NCBI GenBank assembly: GCA_021234155.1
Contig: JAJEKV010000886.1
Span: 1 to 64,000 of the forward strand
Source of the DNA: Isoetes taiwanensis
Taxonomy: Eukaryota; Streptophyta; Lycopodiopsida; Isoetales; Isoetaceae
DNA: 64,000 nt
Reading direction: 5' to 3'
The notes beneath the pieces were generated by a model. That model saw nothing but the letters and a program-made list of their open reading frames with translations. It was not told the DNA's origin and ran no database searches. Every line of letters starts with the position of its first letter. Position 1 is the first letter of the stretch. Positions 12,276 through 23,596 of this stretch are shown one piece after another. Position numbers and translations under genes: made by a program.

Positions 12276-12440
12276 TGTTGAACTTTACTAGTTTACTAGG
12301 AAAACACAAGTGAGAGAAATATGAACCACAGAAGAAGACACGTTTATTGTATAAAATATGTTACAATATATAGGCCCATAAAGGTCTAATCATGGAAAAA
12401 GGTGAAAGCTATAAGGAGCTCTCGTTGCCTTTTTATAACA
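12276..12440 (-). repeat. 5' LTR of the copia element
   Basis: 165 bp, nearly identical to the copy at 9,680-9,844. The primer binding site (complement of plant initiator tRNA-Met 3' end) abuts its inner edge at 12,264-12,275, which fixes the direction of the element as minus. Confidence 0.92.
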
Positions 12441-12815
12441 GTTTTTGTTACAAAAAATGAATAGTCATATTCTCAAAATAAATTGCATCAGTAAACAACA
12501 CTCTGAGAGTACAGTGACATTTAGTTAAGATATATAAACTTATAATCCTGAATTAAAAAAAACAGCAAGTCATTCGTTTCATGGACATAAAACGAAGGTC
12601 TGTGTGTCATAAACGGTGCGACAAAATTCCTTACCTTGCAACAAAGATATACATCTCATATTTTCAAGAAAAGGAAATAACTTAAGGAATCAACACATTG
12701 AATGGATGGCAACATAGTATATGCCTTATGAAAAGGTCTACAACCTACTATGCTATGTTAGGAGTAAGATTGATTTGCAGAGTTGTCTGCAGTCACTACA
12801 AGGGCTAATGGGGGT

Positions 12816-13090
12816 TCGTAACGGATTGATTTGTAACGCATATTAATTTGTAACGCAATTTTAGATTTGTCACACGTGATAGAAAACATTGTATTTTGTA
12901 ACGGGTGGCACACCTTGTATACTTGTAACGTGCTACTAAAATTTGTATAGACTTGTTTGTAACGTGTGGCAAATAGTAAATTGTGTAATGAGTTACAACT
13001 TAAATCTGTAACGTGTGACAAGCATTAAAGTTTGTAACGCGTTACAAGTCTCATTTGTAACGTGTGACAAATATTACTATTTTGTACATG
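12816..13090. repeat. 5' subterminal repeat array of the CACTA element
   Basis: About ten short motifs of the form TTTGTAACGYGTKACAA occur in either orientation, for example TTGTAACGCGTTACAAG near 13,030 and TTTGTAACGTGTGACAAA near 13,055. In En/Spm elements such subterminal repeats bind the TnpA protein and are needed for transposition. The same motif fills the opposite end, which supports pairing of the ends. Confidence 0.85.
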
Positions 13091-13201
13091 TTATAAAGAT
13101 TTTTAGTAAATATAGCCATTGGAAACTTGCTATTTGAGTTCTTCTAGGCGCACATTTGAGTTCTTCTAGGCGCCGAGGATTGAGCTTCCCTCTTAGGCAC
13201 C

Positions 13202-13520
13202 ATGGATGATTTATTTGTAGATTTGCCTGCAATCACTAGGAGAAGAAGATTAAAAGAGCTTATTGAGGCAGGTATGCTAGATCCTAGTGCAATATCACAA
13301 GCTTCTAGAGGACATTGTGCTGATGAGTTTGAAGTATATTGATGTGCATCTTGTGTGGGCCAACATAATCGATTGTCTACGACGATTGAGCGGCATCTTA
13401 AGTCATTTGGTACCTATTGGAAAGCTCCCGAGAACTTTTGTAGTCGTTTTGGTATACCTTACAATTTAGCTCCACCAGAGGGACATGTTAGTAATCCACC
13501 CTTATTTGGTTTATTGGCTA
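13202..13520 (+). pseudogene. N-terminal CACTA ORF piece, unknown function
   Basis: An ATG at 13,202 opens a reading frame starting MDDLFVDLPAITRRRRL, which stops after about 46 codons. A second frame (13,355 on) continues with a Cys/His-containing stretch ending in GHVSNPPLFGLL before running into the ATCT microsatellite. Together they look like one frameshifted exon. The family is not recognised. It may be the start of a TnpA-like protein. Confidence 0.35.
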
Positions 13521-13522
13521 GT

Positions 13523-13710
<188 letters not shown>

Positions 13711-13850
13711 GCATCAACCATTAGAATATGCACATTACTTCTTATTTGTATCATAAAATACATCTATTGGTATTCTAACAGACTTTAACACAACAAACTA
13801 CAATTAATTTTTCGAAGGGAGTTTGGAGGCACATAGAGGTTGATGATAAG

Positions 13851-14434
13851 ATGGATTCCGCACAGAGTAGTTCTTGTTATAGGATCCGCAAGAAGTTGCG
13901 TATGGATGTTTTTAGTGGAAATAGAAACTATGCTATAGGTTGTGATATACCCGATCTAGTTATGCCTCATGAGATTGAGAAATTAATAAGGCATATAACC
14001 GCAGAAGATTGGGTCTGTTTATTGGTCCATTACCGAGTTTAGGTGAGGAATTCAATTATTGGGGTCGTCGATATATAGTAAAACAGTCAACGATTCCAAG
14101 TGTCGGAAGAGGGTTATTCATTGCCCAAGATGTTCAAGTTCGCTTTGGTACAGTTATTCCTTTGATGATCTATGGAGGCCTAGAATATAATGCATTAAAG
14201 TGGGAGGCCTTAACTTATTATTCTTTTCGCATGATGGTTTATGGCTGCAATAGCAATGCATGCACCATGGAGACTAGGTTGGACCGTAGCGAGGATAAGA
14301 GAAATGGTCGCGTTGAAGAACATGGCAATATAGCAGGGTTGATAAATAGTTGTGGTAGTAATAAAGAGTCAATCAATTGTATATTTGAGGAAAGAAGTAA
14401 TGATCGTGATTATAAGCATGACTATGATCGTTGA
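13851..14434 (+). pseudogene. SET-domain-like segment
   Basis: Two overlapping frames (13,851-14,042 and 14,009-14,434) join at about 14,010. The second contains QSTIPSVGRGLFIAQDVQ, resembling the opening strand of SET domains (S-x-IPGAGxGLFA), then MIYGG, and further on EHGNIAGLINSCGSNKE, resembling the N-x-x-x-x-x-N-S-C/HSC cofactor-binding pseudoknot. SET domains use S-adenosylmethionine to methylate lysines. The catalytic tyrosine and zinc-binding post-SET cysteines are not evident, so it may be a non-catalytic relative. It lies directly upstream of the tnp2 exons, where the N-terminal half of the transposase would be expected. Domain assignment is by eye. Confidence 0.5.
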
Positions 14435-14536
14435 GTATGATTATTCCAGGTTTGCACTTTTGCCACTCATTAACAAATTTCTCATATATATGCATGAAAT
14501 CTTATAATGATTGACTAATGAACGTTGGTAATGCAG

Positions 14537-16684
14537 GTCCATCGCAACCAAAACAATTTGATGTCTATCTTTTGCCCCTAGTTGTTGAATTGCAACAATT
14601 ATGGAGGGATCCCCATGGTTGATATCTCTAAAACCAAATCTAAGGAGCAAAAGTTTTTATTAAAGGCTATCTTAATGTGGACCATGCATGACTATCCTGG
14701 CCTTAGCATATATATGTACAGGTATGCATTTTTCTTTGTTTCCTTGGAGAATGATTTGTAATTATATTGTTATATTTGTAGGCTTACAAACAAAAGGGGA
14801 ATATGCTTGTGTGCGTTGTGGTGGCCAAATTACCTCAAGATACTATAAGTCTATGAAAAAGACAATATATGAGGGCCATGAGAAATTTTTACCTATGGAT
14901 CATCCACTTTGAAAAGGGGCACACCGGGAAACTTGTATTCCAAAGTGCATGACCACGAAAGATTGGCAAATTGAATGGGGACGTGCAGAGGACAAGGCAT
15001 GGGAGGAGGCTGAAGATGCATGTGATTTATATGAAGACCCCGACGACATTAAGATTAAGCCTCCCAAGGGTATGAAACGTCTTTCCATACTTTATGAGCT
15101 ACGATATTGGTCAGAGTTGAAGTATACATCTCTCCTGGACCCTATGCACATCATAAAAAATGTTCCGGATTCGATATGGAAGCATATAGTGGGTGAGAAA
15201 GATACACTTGGTGCTCGAGATGATTGTTTACAGGTGTACTCCCGTCGCAATGCTATCTTGAAAGACCCAAAATCTCGTCCACCATGGGTTATGAGTAGTC
15301 ATGACATACAGATTGTGCGAGAATCCATTAAGAAAGTGAGGATGCCAACTGGGTATTGCTCGTCATTTCAAAGGTGTTGGACAAAGGATGGTAAGTTAGC
15401 AGGACTCAAGTCCCATGACTACCACAAGTTGTTGGCGGTAAGTTATTGTTAGACAATTTGAAAGTTCTTAAAGACTTTGTTAGACAATTTGCCAAACCCG
15501 AGGGGAGCATGTGTGAGGGGTGGCTTGCTGAAGATTGCAAGTTTGCTGTATAACATATCTTAATAACGTGGATAAAGAGGCAATGATGTTTCTACAACCT
15601 GAACAAGGCTTGAATAGGTTACATAGCAAAGGGCACACTTACAAACTAAAACCCTATGAGCTTAGTGCGATCAAATTGTATATAGTACAGAATGAATAAT
15701 GCATGTCCAAATGGGTGCAAAAGTACAATGACTTAAAGCAAGCGAGAGGATTAGATCGGAAATTATTTCGGCAACATTCACGAGCCACATATCCTCCTGA
15801 GCTAGAGAGACTACCAGATCATGTACCCGAAGATCATCTTTTAAACACAATCGTGGCTTCAACAAGAGATGAAGTTGGTTCAGTGACCGACGAGGAGAGG
15901 CAGATTGCATATGGGCCTTCGGCATGGGTAAGATAGTTTTATTGTTAAGATATTTTATAAAGAATGACTTAACTTGGTTTCTCTAATATGTACAATGGAT
16001 ACATTTGCAATGAGCGGCATTTTCGTGTGCAAGAAAAGGATGAAGTTTGTGTCACCTTTGACTGTGGAGTTATGTCTACTTTCATAGTTGAAAGGCGTGC
16101 AAGTGCAAAAGACAAGAATATGATTGAGCTGACATTGAGTATGTGGGAAAGATCTTGACTTTAAGAATTTTACTAAAGTCTTGTTTCGAATTAGATGGTA
16201 TGATGCACAACTCCGAGGCAAAGTTGCCACATTTCGTCAAGGTCCCAATGGTTTAGTGCTCGTCAATTCCAAGCGGTTGATTCCAGAAGACAACAAACCT
16301 TATATTTTTCCAGAGAAGTGTGAACAAGTATACCTACATCCGGCACCTAATGATCGAGATTGGCTATATGTGATGCATGTCAATCCACGACAACAAAGAG
16401 ATTATGAAGCAGCTATTGAACCACCTTCTTCATTAGATGATCATACTGCAGGTATAGAGGATGAGAGTGACGTTCCCTTGGTGGCTGAGGTAGAAGGCAT
16501 TGGTGTGGAAGAAACATTAACAAATGAAGAGGATGACAGGGGTGAGGACATGAATAATGGTGGGGTATTTGTTTTTCTTGATATTGATGGGGATGATGGC
16601 ACTCTAGAGCAAGAAATTTGTATTGGTCAAGATTTATATGTAAATCAATATTGCATGAAAATGATAAAATGTCGTGGTAAATAG
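14537..16684 (+). pseudogene. CACTA tnp2 transposase, degenerate
   Basis: The catalytic transposase of En/Spm elements. Recognisable blocks in order: FDVYLLPLVVELQQLW (14,560-14,605), AILMWTMHDYPGLS (14,666-14,707), an intron, YACVRCGG...GHEKFLPMDHP (14,800-14,905), LLDPMHIIKNV (15,134-15,166), LAGLKSHDYHKLL (15,395-15,433), then AKPEGSMCEGWLAE of DUF4218 (15,490-15,535). The DUF4218 body between the last two is missing. At 15,703-15,936 comes a C-terminal stretch with KWVQKYNDLK. The N-terminal half of the family protein is absent. Stops and frameshifts are present (for example at 14,912 and 15,700). It is nonfunctional as it stands. Confidence 0.85.
15985..16684 (+). pseudogene. DUF4216 C-terminal region of the CACTA protein
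   Basis: 16,000-16,170 encodes CNERHFRVQEKDEVCVTFDC, and 16,181-16,684 continues with FRIRWYDAQLRG, LVLVNSKRLI and YLHPAPNDRDWLYV. This is the typical DUF4216 pattern (WYD, then F-x-x-VN, then a final W-x-V strand) found at the C-terminus of CACTA tnp2 proteins. An acidic tail follows. A one-base shift separates the two halves near 16,155. Function of the domain is unknown. Confidence 0.75.
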
Positions 16685-16689
16685 GCAAT

Positions 16690-17880
16690 ATTGCATTGAC
16701 AAAATGATAATGTAGAAGACGATGATTGATCTCATAAGAACAGGTGGTAAATAGGCCATATTTGCTATTTGACAAATATTTGACAATATTCTTCTTATTA
16801 TATGTTTTTCAAATACTAATACTTTGAGGAAGAGAGGGCTGATTGTTGGCTCAACATTTATATTAAAGTAGTTGTCACACGCCCTCCGGGATCCCGCCCT
16901 CGGGATCACAGGGGTAACTTTTAGGATTCTACATTTATATTAATGTAGTTCTAGGGGTAAACATTTAGGATTAGTATAATTGTAGTTCTAGGGGTAACAT
17001 TTGGGTAAGAATAGCAAACTTTATATATGTAGACATGCAAGAAGATGAGCACACTTAAATTAGGGGTGGCACCTATAGGCTAGGGCTACCTATAGACCCC
17101 ATGATCCTGCACTCTAAAACACCTTATGCCAGACTTATACAAAATGCATGCATAAGTTGCGAATGTGAAAAATATCAATGTTTGATATTTGCATAGATAT
17201 CTAGCCTAGGTTATAGATAAAATTTAACTGCGGGGAAGAACTTAGTATTACAACTATGTTCCTTATCACTTCAAGTCATCTTATGGATACAAACCTTTTG
17301 TAAAATTCATGTGTAGTGATCCACCCACCTTATAGACCAAGAGCACAGGTTTCATAAATGGAATCTTGCCGACTTAAGTATAGATCATGATGTCCAATAT
17401 ATTTCCCTAGCATCATAGGCACCAATGAGCAAAATGTGTTCCACAATGTTATAGTAGCTAAAAATAACACCACATGCTTTGGAGATGCACCTTGATGGCA
17501 CATACTTTTCTATATTTGTGCGTACATTTCGTTATAGCATCTACTCAATTAGGGTGATTTGCACAGTATACCACCAACTTTAGACTAGATAGAGGCCTAA
17601 CAAGTGCTTTTTTTAAGCCAAAGTGTTGAATATGAAAGATGACAAAGTTGAAAATACAATGCATTGTAACTATTCGATAATCCCCTACGGTCATTTCTCT
17701 TATATCCCCTAGCATGGCACTGTACTTTGGAGATGCAGAAAGGAACTCCAACCTTGACGGCATAAATTGTTTCAAAGAGATAATAACACCTTAGAAAATA
17801 TTTATACAATTTTAGTTAAACCATGGGATGAGCAGAGCAATATTTAATTCAATTCAATTCAACACATAAAGGCTAAATAC
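16690..17880. other. CACTA interior without genes; small tandem repeat
   Basis: No coding similarity seen. At 16,915-17,005 a phrase GTAGTTCTAGGGGTAA is repeated with ACATTTAGGATT between copies. The sequence TGTCACACGCCCTCC at about 16,873 resembles the start of some plant LTRs but no partner was found. Confidence 0.5.
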
Positions 17881-17889
17881 GAATTTACT

Positions 17890-17980
17890 ATCTTGTGACG
17901 AGTCACAGGTGGCGAGGAATCGTCACAAACATAATCCCAATTTGTGTTGTAATGTGTGCCCCGATGAGTCACAAATAATC
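17890..17980. repeat. Internal cluster of subterminal-like motifs
   Basis: CTTGTGACGAGTCACAGG, GAATCGTCACAAAC and GATGAGTCACAAATA resemble the subterminal motif of this CACTA element but sit 5 kb from either end. They could mark the old end of a second, nested or recombined CACTA copy. Confidence 0.45.
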
Positions 17981-18839
17981 CAAAATTGTTCAATCTTTCT
18001 TGATTCCTTGGTCTTTGATCAATCTTGTTTTGCGGTGCGGGCCTCATTCTATTGTTCTCAGTAGTCGCTTCTAATCTTTATTCCGGTATTTTTATCCCTT
18101 ACATCTAATGTAAAATTGATGCATCACGCATCTAAAGCCTCCAAAAATTTTCTTGTGGAAAAATTTTGATGAAACCGGCCTGGCGGAAACAAGTTTTAAA
18201 AGAAACCCAAGTATCGCCCTGTCGCCTTGATTAGCATTTTTTCGTCGTCGTTCCGCCACGGTGAGATGCAAACAAACCCAGAAGGTAATTCTTTTAGTAT
18301 GGCCTAAGATAATGCAAAGTAATATTATCCGGAGATGGCAAATGAGAAATGTTTAAAGTAGCCAAGACTTGACAATGAAAAATATTTATGGCAATCGCCA
18401 ATTTAGAGCAAGCTTGAAAGATATAGCCTTTTTTATTTTATATACTCTATTATCTAACATACCATTTTGAAATCTTGGCAAAATGAATTTCAAAACATAG
18501 TTTCTAGTTCTTTCATTGCTTATGTTGCTAGTTGGTGCACTTTTTCCGAGGTCGTTCAAGAACTTCGGAGATGTCGATCTTCACATTTTTAAATGGGTGA
18601 ATATTCCGGACATAAGCAAGAAAGTGATCAATCTTTAAGGGCAAATGCATATGGAGGTCTCCGCGGCTTACTTATTTTTACGTTGTAAGAAGGTTTACTT
18701 TCAAGGATTCGTGCTTTTTGTTGCATAGATGCTTATTTTTTGTGCAAAGGGTTTTCTTTCCGTGATTCGTGCTTTTTGTTGTATCTATGCGGTAGTTACG
18801 GCAAGAAACAATGGCTAATGCACATTAATTAGTTCTGTG

Positions 18840-19135
18840 TCCACCTCAGGAGAATTGGAGCATTCCGTGGACTATGTTGGTGCTGATTGTAAAGTGAAGC
18901 TTAGCCACGACAATTGGAATAGATTTCTTACTAGCAGCAGGTGGTATGCGCTCTCATTTGGGCCAGTCATTTTATCATAAAGTCTTGAGTTTTCTCAACT
19001 CTATTTTATGGAGCGGTGTGTTTTACTTCACAACAAAGTGACTACATTTTGCAGCCAGAACAACCTTTGAGCGGACATTGAGCAAATCAAGTGTGGAGCA
19101 CATATTAGATTTTTGGAACTCAGGTACCTCCTGGC
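18840..19135 (+). pseudogene. Unidentified exon-like pieces in the CACTA element
   Basis: Two stretches look like captured exons with splice-like edges: one reading EHSVDYVGADCKVKLSHDN (about 18,855-18,935, followed by GTATGC) and one reading RTTFERTLSKSSVEHILDF (about 19,055-19,120, followed by GTAC). I do not recognise the gene. They lie on the same strand as the riboflavin kinase piece and could be another captured host fragment. Confidence 0.3.
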
Positions 19136-19308
19136 TTTAAGAAATTGAATCAACATCATCATTTTTACATTTTATCATGCATTCCATGCCCTTCACGAAC
19201 GTCTTAAACATTGAAGGCTGACGTAATGGAACACTTCTTCTTGCTGAACCTCTCTTTATATATTTAAATTGCCTTAACTAGGCCAGAACCAAGGGGTAAC
19301 AGTACATA

Positions 19309-19704
19309 TTACATTATCAGTGTCTCCAAATGCAAAGGGAAAACAAAGCTTTGTTTCTTTCGGGAAAAACTGTTATCAGCAGACCCAATGCTTTCTTTTG
19401 CACTTCCTCTCTGAATCGGTTCCTCATCCAAGATATTGATACCTTCTATCTCATGAAGTACTTCTTGAGCACGTTCATAAGATTTCCCATACGAATCTTT
19501 GCTGCAATTTCCAGCTGAATTGGGAGGTTCAATGCTTTTGAGCATGACTTTGGCCTCACTTAAACGTCCAAGTTTCATAAGACATGTATGCACGGTTAGA
19601 GATTTTTTATCTGCATATTGTACCCCAAAGTGCAGCATACCCAAATGACTGGACGTTGTCTCCAAGTAGCTACACAAAATCTCCTTTCCAAGGTATGTTT
19701 CCAA
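19309..19704 (-). pseudogene. Captured TPR gene fragment (POLLENLESS3/SDI-like)
   Basis: The open frame reads HTCLMKLGRLSEAKVMLKSI, then KSYERAQEVLHEIEG, then a low-complexity tail. The first block resembles the last tetratricopeptide repeat of plant MS5/POLLENLESS3 and SULFUR-DEFICIENCY-INDUCED proteins (NLAxCLxKLGRxxEA...), and the second the conserved SYxRAxxMLxELE segment that follows. Known family members act in male meiosis or sulfur response. Only the C-terminal part is present, without the upstream repeats, and it lies on the strand opposite to the transposase. It is most simply a host-gene piece captured by the CACTA element. Assignment is by recall of the family pattern. Confidence 0.5.
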
Positions 19705-20643
19705 GCTTTCAGATTTTTCAATGCTGCGAATTATTATGTTTGAATCTTTAGCATTGGATATTTTCAGATTTTCCAGTGCTGCGCATTAATATGCTTGAAT
19801 CTTTAGCAGATATTGCCGTTATTTGTAGGTAAATAGTTGTGCTACTAGTTGTGTTCTAGGTTGGTTTGGAAGGGGAAGTATGGTACAGGGAAGTATGGTT
19901 ATCAATTTCAAGTTTGTCAAGTTCATTCCAAAATGGTCTCATAAATATACTTGATACAAGCTGCAACTTTTCCAAAACTGTCATAGAAAAGGTGCTTGTG
20001 TTTGGAATCCATTAACTCGAGCCTAAATGCTTCTGTTCATATGGTTATGCGATCCGAAACTAGCCTTTTCCATTTTGCGTGCCATTCGACATCGGGTCAT
20101 GCATGAGAAGTGGCTTCCGCCAAGCTTTTATATATATGCAGAAATTCATTATCAGTGGACACATTTTAGGAGTTGATGTATAAGTTGGAGGTTCTTCTTG
20201 CCCATGCTAAGTGTATGAATGGAGTGACTGATATAGTTTTGTAACTTAATCCTTCAATGTTGAAAGTATTATTTACAGACGGGTTATGGTTTATCCATTG
20301 TTAATTTATGTCTTTCTCAAAGCCAACATTATTATGTTATGTGTGGAAAATGTCTAACTTATGAAATGTAGAACTGGAGCTATGCATCCTTTGGATGCTG
20401 CAGCAGATTGTATTCTGAGTTCTTTTCTTGATCGAGTTCTCATTTGAGGGTTGTGCATCAGTTTTATCGAGTTCTCATTTGAAGGTTGTGCATCATTTTT
20501 TCTTAATTGACTCAAAGAATACAGTCTTCTGTCATCTATTTATTGTTGTAAGCCGCATTTAGTAATTTTATCTTTTACTGATAAATCTAACAATTTACAG
20601 GGGTGGAAAATGTGCTGCCAATTGATCCATGATACATTTATGG

Positions 20644-21336
20644 ATCCGTTATGAAGGGGTTTGGCCGAGAATCTAAGATGCTTGGAATTCCAACTGGTAT
20701 GTTGAATGTAAGAGTTATAATACTGATTCCACCAGATGGTTTTATCCATCTCTTATAATGAAAAATTCTGTGTACAATACAACTAAGCTTCCGTCCCCAG
20801 CATTCTCAAGCCAACTGGCTGGGTCAGTTTGTGGTGTTTATATGGGTTGGGCTGGACTTCCAAATAGAGGGGTTTACAAGATGGTAACAAGCATTGGCTG
20901 GAACCCATATTTTGGGAACACCGAGAAAACAGTGGTATGTGCATAATTCAAGTGATGTCTATTACTTTGCAAGAATGCATGTGCTACACTAGGGGTTGTT
21001 TGTAAAATAAGACTTGTGCACGAGCGTTAACATATTTCCTAAGTCTCCAATCCTGTATTTTGATTCTTCTTCTCTGTTTAGCTCAGTAAATAGACTTGCT
21101 ATGCAATTGCTATAGCTATGCGCTGCTGTTGCTATGCTGTGATGCTTTGTGCCATGATCCCCATTTGAATTTAATTAGAATCAGATGTGGCTACAATGTG
21201 CATGGAATGCCCTTGCTGGTTTGCATCCAATTGTAATAAAATATTTGAGCAGGAACCATGGTTGTTGCATTAGTTTCCGGAGGATTTCTATGGAGAGGAG
21301 CTAAGGGTTATCATAGTGGGCCATATACGACCAGAG
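20644..21336 (+). pseudogene. Captured riboflavin kinase gene fragment, three exons
   Basis: Riboflavin kinase phosphorylates riboflavin to FMN. In plants it is the C-terminal domain of the bifunctional FMN hydrolase/kinase. Exon pieces: KGFGRESKMLGIPTG (20,653-20,696, followed by GTATGT), then CGVYMGWAGLPNRGVYKM and SIGWNPYFGNTEKTV (to 20,934), an intron 20,935-21,252 with GT...AG borders, then EPWLLH (stop TAG at 21,271) FPEDFYGEELRVIIVGHIRP (to 21,336, followed by GTAA). The GxGRGSKxLGIPTAN flavin/ATP-site block and the NTEKTxEPxLL block are clear. Introns are kept, so capture was from genomic DNA. The in-frame stop and missing ends make it nonfunctional. Confidence 0.88.
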
Positions 21337-21493
21337 GTAATAAAATTTGGATGATTTTATTCACATTATTAATTCTAAGGATATGGTTTTGTAGTCTGAG
21401 ACGAATTAATTTCAAGAATCCATGATACACGAATTGCAAAGGCAGACTAGATGTTCCCCCATTTTCAGCATACCAATTGGACTTGTTCTTTAG

Positions 21494-22330
21494 TTGCACG
21501 AGCCCTCCCGAGGTACGCCTATTCTTGCACTATTGCTGGCAAATCTAGGGTCCTTGCCAGTGCATAATAGGGGACCTGTGTTCTTTGAAAGCCATGTCTT
21601 TATTTTGCACGAGGTTACTACAAGCATGGTAGTACTTGCCGCTTTTTGCATGGTTGCAATAGGGAAGGTTCACCTTCTTCTCCAGCCTCATGGGATCTTG
21701 CAGGTGCAGAGCAACTACTCTTTAGGAAGATTGGAGATGGAGTTGCAACAGCTTCTGCGGAGTAGGGGGGCACCCATTTCAATAGCTTCATTGCCTCAGC
21801 TCTATTATGAAAGATTTGGAAAAACATTGCAGGCCAAAGGTTATCTCACAGAGAGTCAGCGACATGGAAAGGCTGGGTATAGCTCGACAAAGCTGCTTGC
21901 ACGTCTAAAGAACACATTGACTTTAATTGACCAGTGAGCATGGAATTTTTTTTATTTTCTGGAAGCCCACTGGTATTTCTCTATAAGATGGATTTTAAAT
22001 TACATTTTTAACATTCATTTTTAGAGTGTAGAGTCTTTGTATTATAACACATTGTTGATGCTCAAATTGTATTTGGAAAGTGTTCTTCACATCATACAAG
22101 TTTTTTATTTTGGTTTAATAATATGCTTTTCATATTCATGTTACCTTCATTAGGTTTTACAATTAATGTGAATGGATCAAGATTCTGATTTGTCTGTTTA
22201 TTATATGAGTGGTGTTCTGATCAATCTTGCCTATGCAGACCACACGGACAGCATGTTGTGGTGTTTGAAAGAAGATGCCCAGCATTTTAGCATGTACAAA
22301 GGTGATCCCAAGGATCTCAGTGATATCAAA
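21494..22330 (+). pseudogene. Captured LOTUS/OST-HTH domain gene fragment
   Basis: The open frame 21,494-21,937 ends with [40 protein letters not shown] and RHGKAGYSSTKLLARLKNT. This is the LOTUS (OST-HTH) winged-helix domain of plant NYN/MARF1-like RNA-binding proteins, which often reads LQxxGYLTESQRHGKxGxSLxKLLxRLKxxIxxIDRPHGQH. The next exon starts after an intron 21,934-22,238 (GTGAGC...GCAG) with PHGQHVVV and then shifts frame to EDAQHF. LOTUS domains bind G-rich or G4 RNA. Upstream, 21,494-21,700 is less typical. It follows the riboflavin kinase piece directly, so two unrelated host genes are placed side by side within the transposon. Confidence 0.85.
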
Positions 22331-22639
22331 TTGATCCTTGATGTTTATTAATCATAATTCTTTTGCAGGGGGCGATATTGATGCTCGTAACGTGGATTCT
22401 GCTAATGATAGCATTCCCCTTGGCATAGAAGATACGCATGCGTCGGGATTATTTTGATAGAGATGATGATAGGAGCAGTAGCTATGCTGCATAAACATGT
22501 TGAAACAATTTGAACCATATTTTTTTGTATACATTATTTTGTATCATGTAATCAATTTTTTCATTGTATTCTTTTACTCCTTAGAGATATTCACCCCCCC
22601 CCTTTTTTTTAATTTAATTTATTTGCAATTGACACCCGT

Positions 22640-22910
22640 GACAACGAACCATGGTAATTATTAAAAATCATTCGTGACGCGTGACAACTACAAATACACG
22701 TGGTATAAAAGTTAATTAGTGACGCGCGACAATTATTATTTTGTTACACGTCGCAAATATTGCATTAGTAACGCGTGACAGAATAAAATTTTGTAACGTG
22801 TTACAAGTGGTTCTTCGTTGGTAACGCGTCACAAATCACCTTTTGTGACGCAAATAAAAAAATACTAATTAATGTATTTTCTGTTACAAAAAACGTTACA
22901 AACTATATTA
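22640..22910. repeat. 3' subterminal repeat array of the CACTA element
   Basis: Repeated GTGACGCGTGACAA, GTAACGCGTGACA, GTAACGTGTTACAA and GTAACGCGTCACAAA motifs, matching the array at the left end. Density is about one per 25 bp. CpG-rich cores stand out against the AT-rich background. Confidence 0.85.
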
Positions 22911-22923
22911 TATTCTACTAGTG

Positions 22924-23590
22924 AGTGAAAAAATATGCTGTAAACATTTATTGGAAGTGGGCAAACGCAATGATGCGAAAAAGATGATCCAGAAAACAAC
23001 TGTACTCACATGCACAAATGTCATCGTTTCGCCTTATAGCAGTGTGGATGTGGGAACTCCATATATCTCAAGCTAGATGTGTGGCCAAAAAAACCAGGCT
23101 TCATACTGTGTGGGGGGGGAATTTCAATCTACCGGTTCTTTACGCTCCATGGGCAGTTTGATTCGATCTAAAAACCATGCCAATCGCTTTGTCAGCTCCT
23201 TTTATGCTAGATTGCTGAAGAGAGGAAGAGATTTGAGGCAGAATGGAGCCGGATCGACCAAAAAATGCCAAAAACTGTTAGTTTTTGGGCTTCAAACCGN
23301 CGCTGTTCTTCGTGGCTGATACAGGGTGGCCACATTAACCACATCTCGCTTGGGATATACGGCGTTCCGTGTGGATGCAAGATCCCTCGTTTCACTTTGG
23401 CGGCAACTAAGTTAAGTGGTCTAAACTTAGGACAACCGAAAACCGATTAGCAGACACTCCGCCCTCGTATCCAATAGCACCGTATTTTGATGAAATAGAG
23501 AGAATATTTTATTTTAATTAATTAGACGAATTTGCAATCAATGAAAACAATGCTTTTTCAATGTTATAAATATTACATAGAATACGCATT
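22924..23590. other. No gene seen; one ambiguous base
   Basis: Anonymous sequence to the right of the CACTA element. There is an N at 23,300. No coding or repeat signal that I can support. Confidence 0.6.
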
Positions 23591-23596
23591 TGTAGT

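Larger units (their letters stand above)
9680..12440 (-). mobile_element. Deleted Ty1/copia LTR retrotransposon
   Basis: Two direct repeats of 165 bp (9,680-9,844 and 12,276-12,440) start TGTTG and end AACA and differ at about 3 positions by eye. They are flanked by the 5-bp target duplication GTTTT (9,675-9,679 and 12,441-12,445). On the minus strand the 5' LTR is immediately followed by TGGTATCAGAGC (12,264-12,275), the usual tRNA-iMet primer site, and a purine tract GCAGGTGGGG precedes the 3' LTR. The internal region (about 2.4 kb) has only a decayed piece of copia reverse transcriptase and no integrase or gag that I can see. The element is therefore recent but nonautonomous. Confidence 0.93.

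Noticed and set aside
16867-16915. Start of an LTR (TGTCACACGCCC)
   Set aside because: No second copy, target duplication or primer site found.
20935-21336. Functional riboflavin kinase gene
   Set aside because: There is an in-frame stop at 21,271, the 5' and 3' parts are missing, and the fragment lies inside a transposon.
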